A stretch of 64,000 bases of DNA from Kocuria subflava (GTDB taxonomy: Bacteria; Actinomycetota; Actinomycetes; Actinomycetales; Micrococcaceae): NCBI RefSeq assembly GCF_012163155.1, contig NZ_JAAVUN010000004.1, forward strand, positions 1-64,000, read 5' to 3'. Numbering within the stretch: the first letter of the stretch is position 1; each line of letters begins with the position of its first letter. The translations under genes and the position numbers were made by a program. Below the pieces are notes generated by a model. It ran no database searches. It was given only the letters and a program-made list of their open reading frames with translations, and had not been told where the DNA came from. Of the stretch, positions 63,491 through 64,000 are shown one piece after another.

Positions 63491-64000
63491 ATGGATTTCC
63501 TTTCGGACAACCCCCTGCTCTCGGTGGCCGCAGCATCCCCGCGGATGGACTCATCCGCGCCCACGCGTGTGGCTGCAGACCCTGCTGCACTGCTGGAGGG
63601 GCTGAACCATCCCCAGCGGCAGGCTGTGGAACATGCAGGTTCCCCGTTGCTGATTGTGGCCGGGGCCGGATCCGGCAAGACCCGTGTGCTCACGCACCGC
63701 ATTGCTCATCTGCTGGCCATGGGGCGCGCGCATCCCGGGGAGATCCTGGCCATCACCTTCACCAACAGGGCCGCCGCGGAAATGCGCGAGCGTGTGGTGG
63801 ACCTGGTGGGACCGGCCGCCAAGGCCATGACCATCTCCACGTTCCACTCCTTCTGCGTGCGGGTGCTGCGCAGAGAGGCCACCTCGATCGGCCTGAAGTC
63901 CACGTTCTCCATCTACGATTCCGCCGACTCCCTGCGCGTGATCACAGCAGTGGCCAAGCAGCATGAACTGGACCCCAAGCGGTTTGCCCCCAAAGCCATC
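63491..64000 (+). CDS. UvrD/PcrA-type ATP-dependent DNA helicase, 5' part only
   Basis: The first 170 codons are present and the frame is open at the window end. Q-motif LNHPQRQAVEHAGSP, Walker A VAGAGSGKTRVL, motif Ia AITFTNRAAAEMRERV and the ISTFHSFCVRVLRRE motif identify a superfamily 1A helicase. N-terminal extension of about 40 residues is typical of actinobacterial PcrA/UvrD1. It should unwind DNA in repair and replication-conflict resolution. Confidence 0.93.
   Translation, partial: MDFLSDNPLLSVAAASPRMDSSAPTRVAADPAALLEGLNHPQRQAVEHAGSPLLIVAGAGSGKTRVLTHRIAHLLAMGRAHPGEILAITFTNRAAAEMRERVVDLVGPAAKAMTISTFHSFCVRVLRREATSIGLKSTFSIYDSADSLRVITAVAKQHELDPKRFAPKAI

Noticed and set aside
62212-63702. 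Very long open frames on both strands around 62-63.7 kb
   Set aside because: They are GC-rich antisense frames; ribosome sites and protein motifs support only the shorter membrane protein and NHL-repeat genes.

Overview
The window is 64 kb of GC-rich, densely packed chromosome from an actinobacterium, most likely a member of the Micrococcales (Micrococcaceae-like). This rests on gene content: tandem FemABX bridge-forming transferases, a ThrE exporter, DUF3263, DUF3027, DUF4032 and DUF4031 proteins, a TIGR03085 protein, an XPB-type helicase with its helicase-associated partner, DtxR/IdeR, and tandem CIRCE boxes before a solo groL. GTG and TTG starts are common. No plasmid or phage backbone is visible.

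Left part (0-9 kb): a lipid locus. SDR, PlsC-like acyltransferase and an alkyl-DHAP-synthase-like flavoprotein form one operon. A fatty acyl reductase fused to a HAD domain is divergent from it, followed by a TetR regulator. Together these resemble the set needed to make ether (alkyl) glycerolipids. A frameshifted DUF1275 gene and a DUF4032 kinase-like gene follow. 9-21 kb: a FitAB/VapBC toxin-antitoxin pair, a maltose/trehalose-type ABC importer (binding protein and two permeases, no ATPase) convergent with otsA-otsB, a membrane-anchored DsbA-like protein, tRNA-Thr, an NtaA-type monooxygenase, and an AbiE-like two-gene cassette.

21-36 kb: a heterodimeric ABC exporter with one degenerate ATP site, a DeoR regulator, two FemABX genes, ThrE, a siderophore-interacting protein with a striking inverted repeat at its start, uracil-DNA glycosylase, a second SDR, DUF3263, a LytR_C protein and a GNAT acetyltransferase. 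36-54 kb: groL under two CIRCE boxes, an RNase HI fused to an NTF2-like domain, a two-component system, thymidine kinase, the XPB helicase pair, a cold-shock protein, DUF3027, a TSUP permease, serC, a DtxR-family repressor, an NlpC/P60 hydrolase, a DUF4031-HD-Nudix triple fusion and tRNA-Arg.

53.7-56.5 kb is accessory: an internally deleted IS256-family element next to tRNA-Arg, a serine hydrolase, and an orphan gene of different base composition. 56.5-64 kb returns to core-like genes: a peptide ABC importer operon with a fused double ATPase, a four-helix membrane protein, an NHL-repeat protein and the 5' part of a UvrD/PcrA helicase cut by the window end.

A recurring regulatory feature is a TANNNT hexamer 6-7 nt before the start codon of at least eight genes, the classic signature of leaderless mRNAs in Actinobacteria. 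Gene functions are assigned from motifs and remembered family features; no database search was possible.
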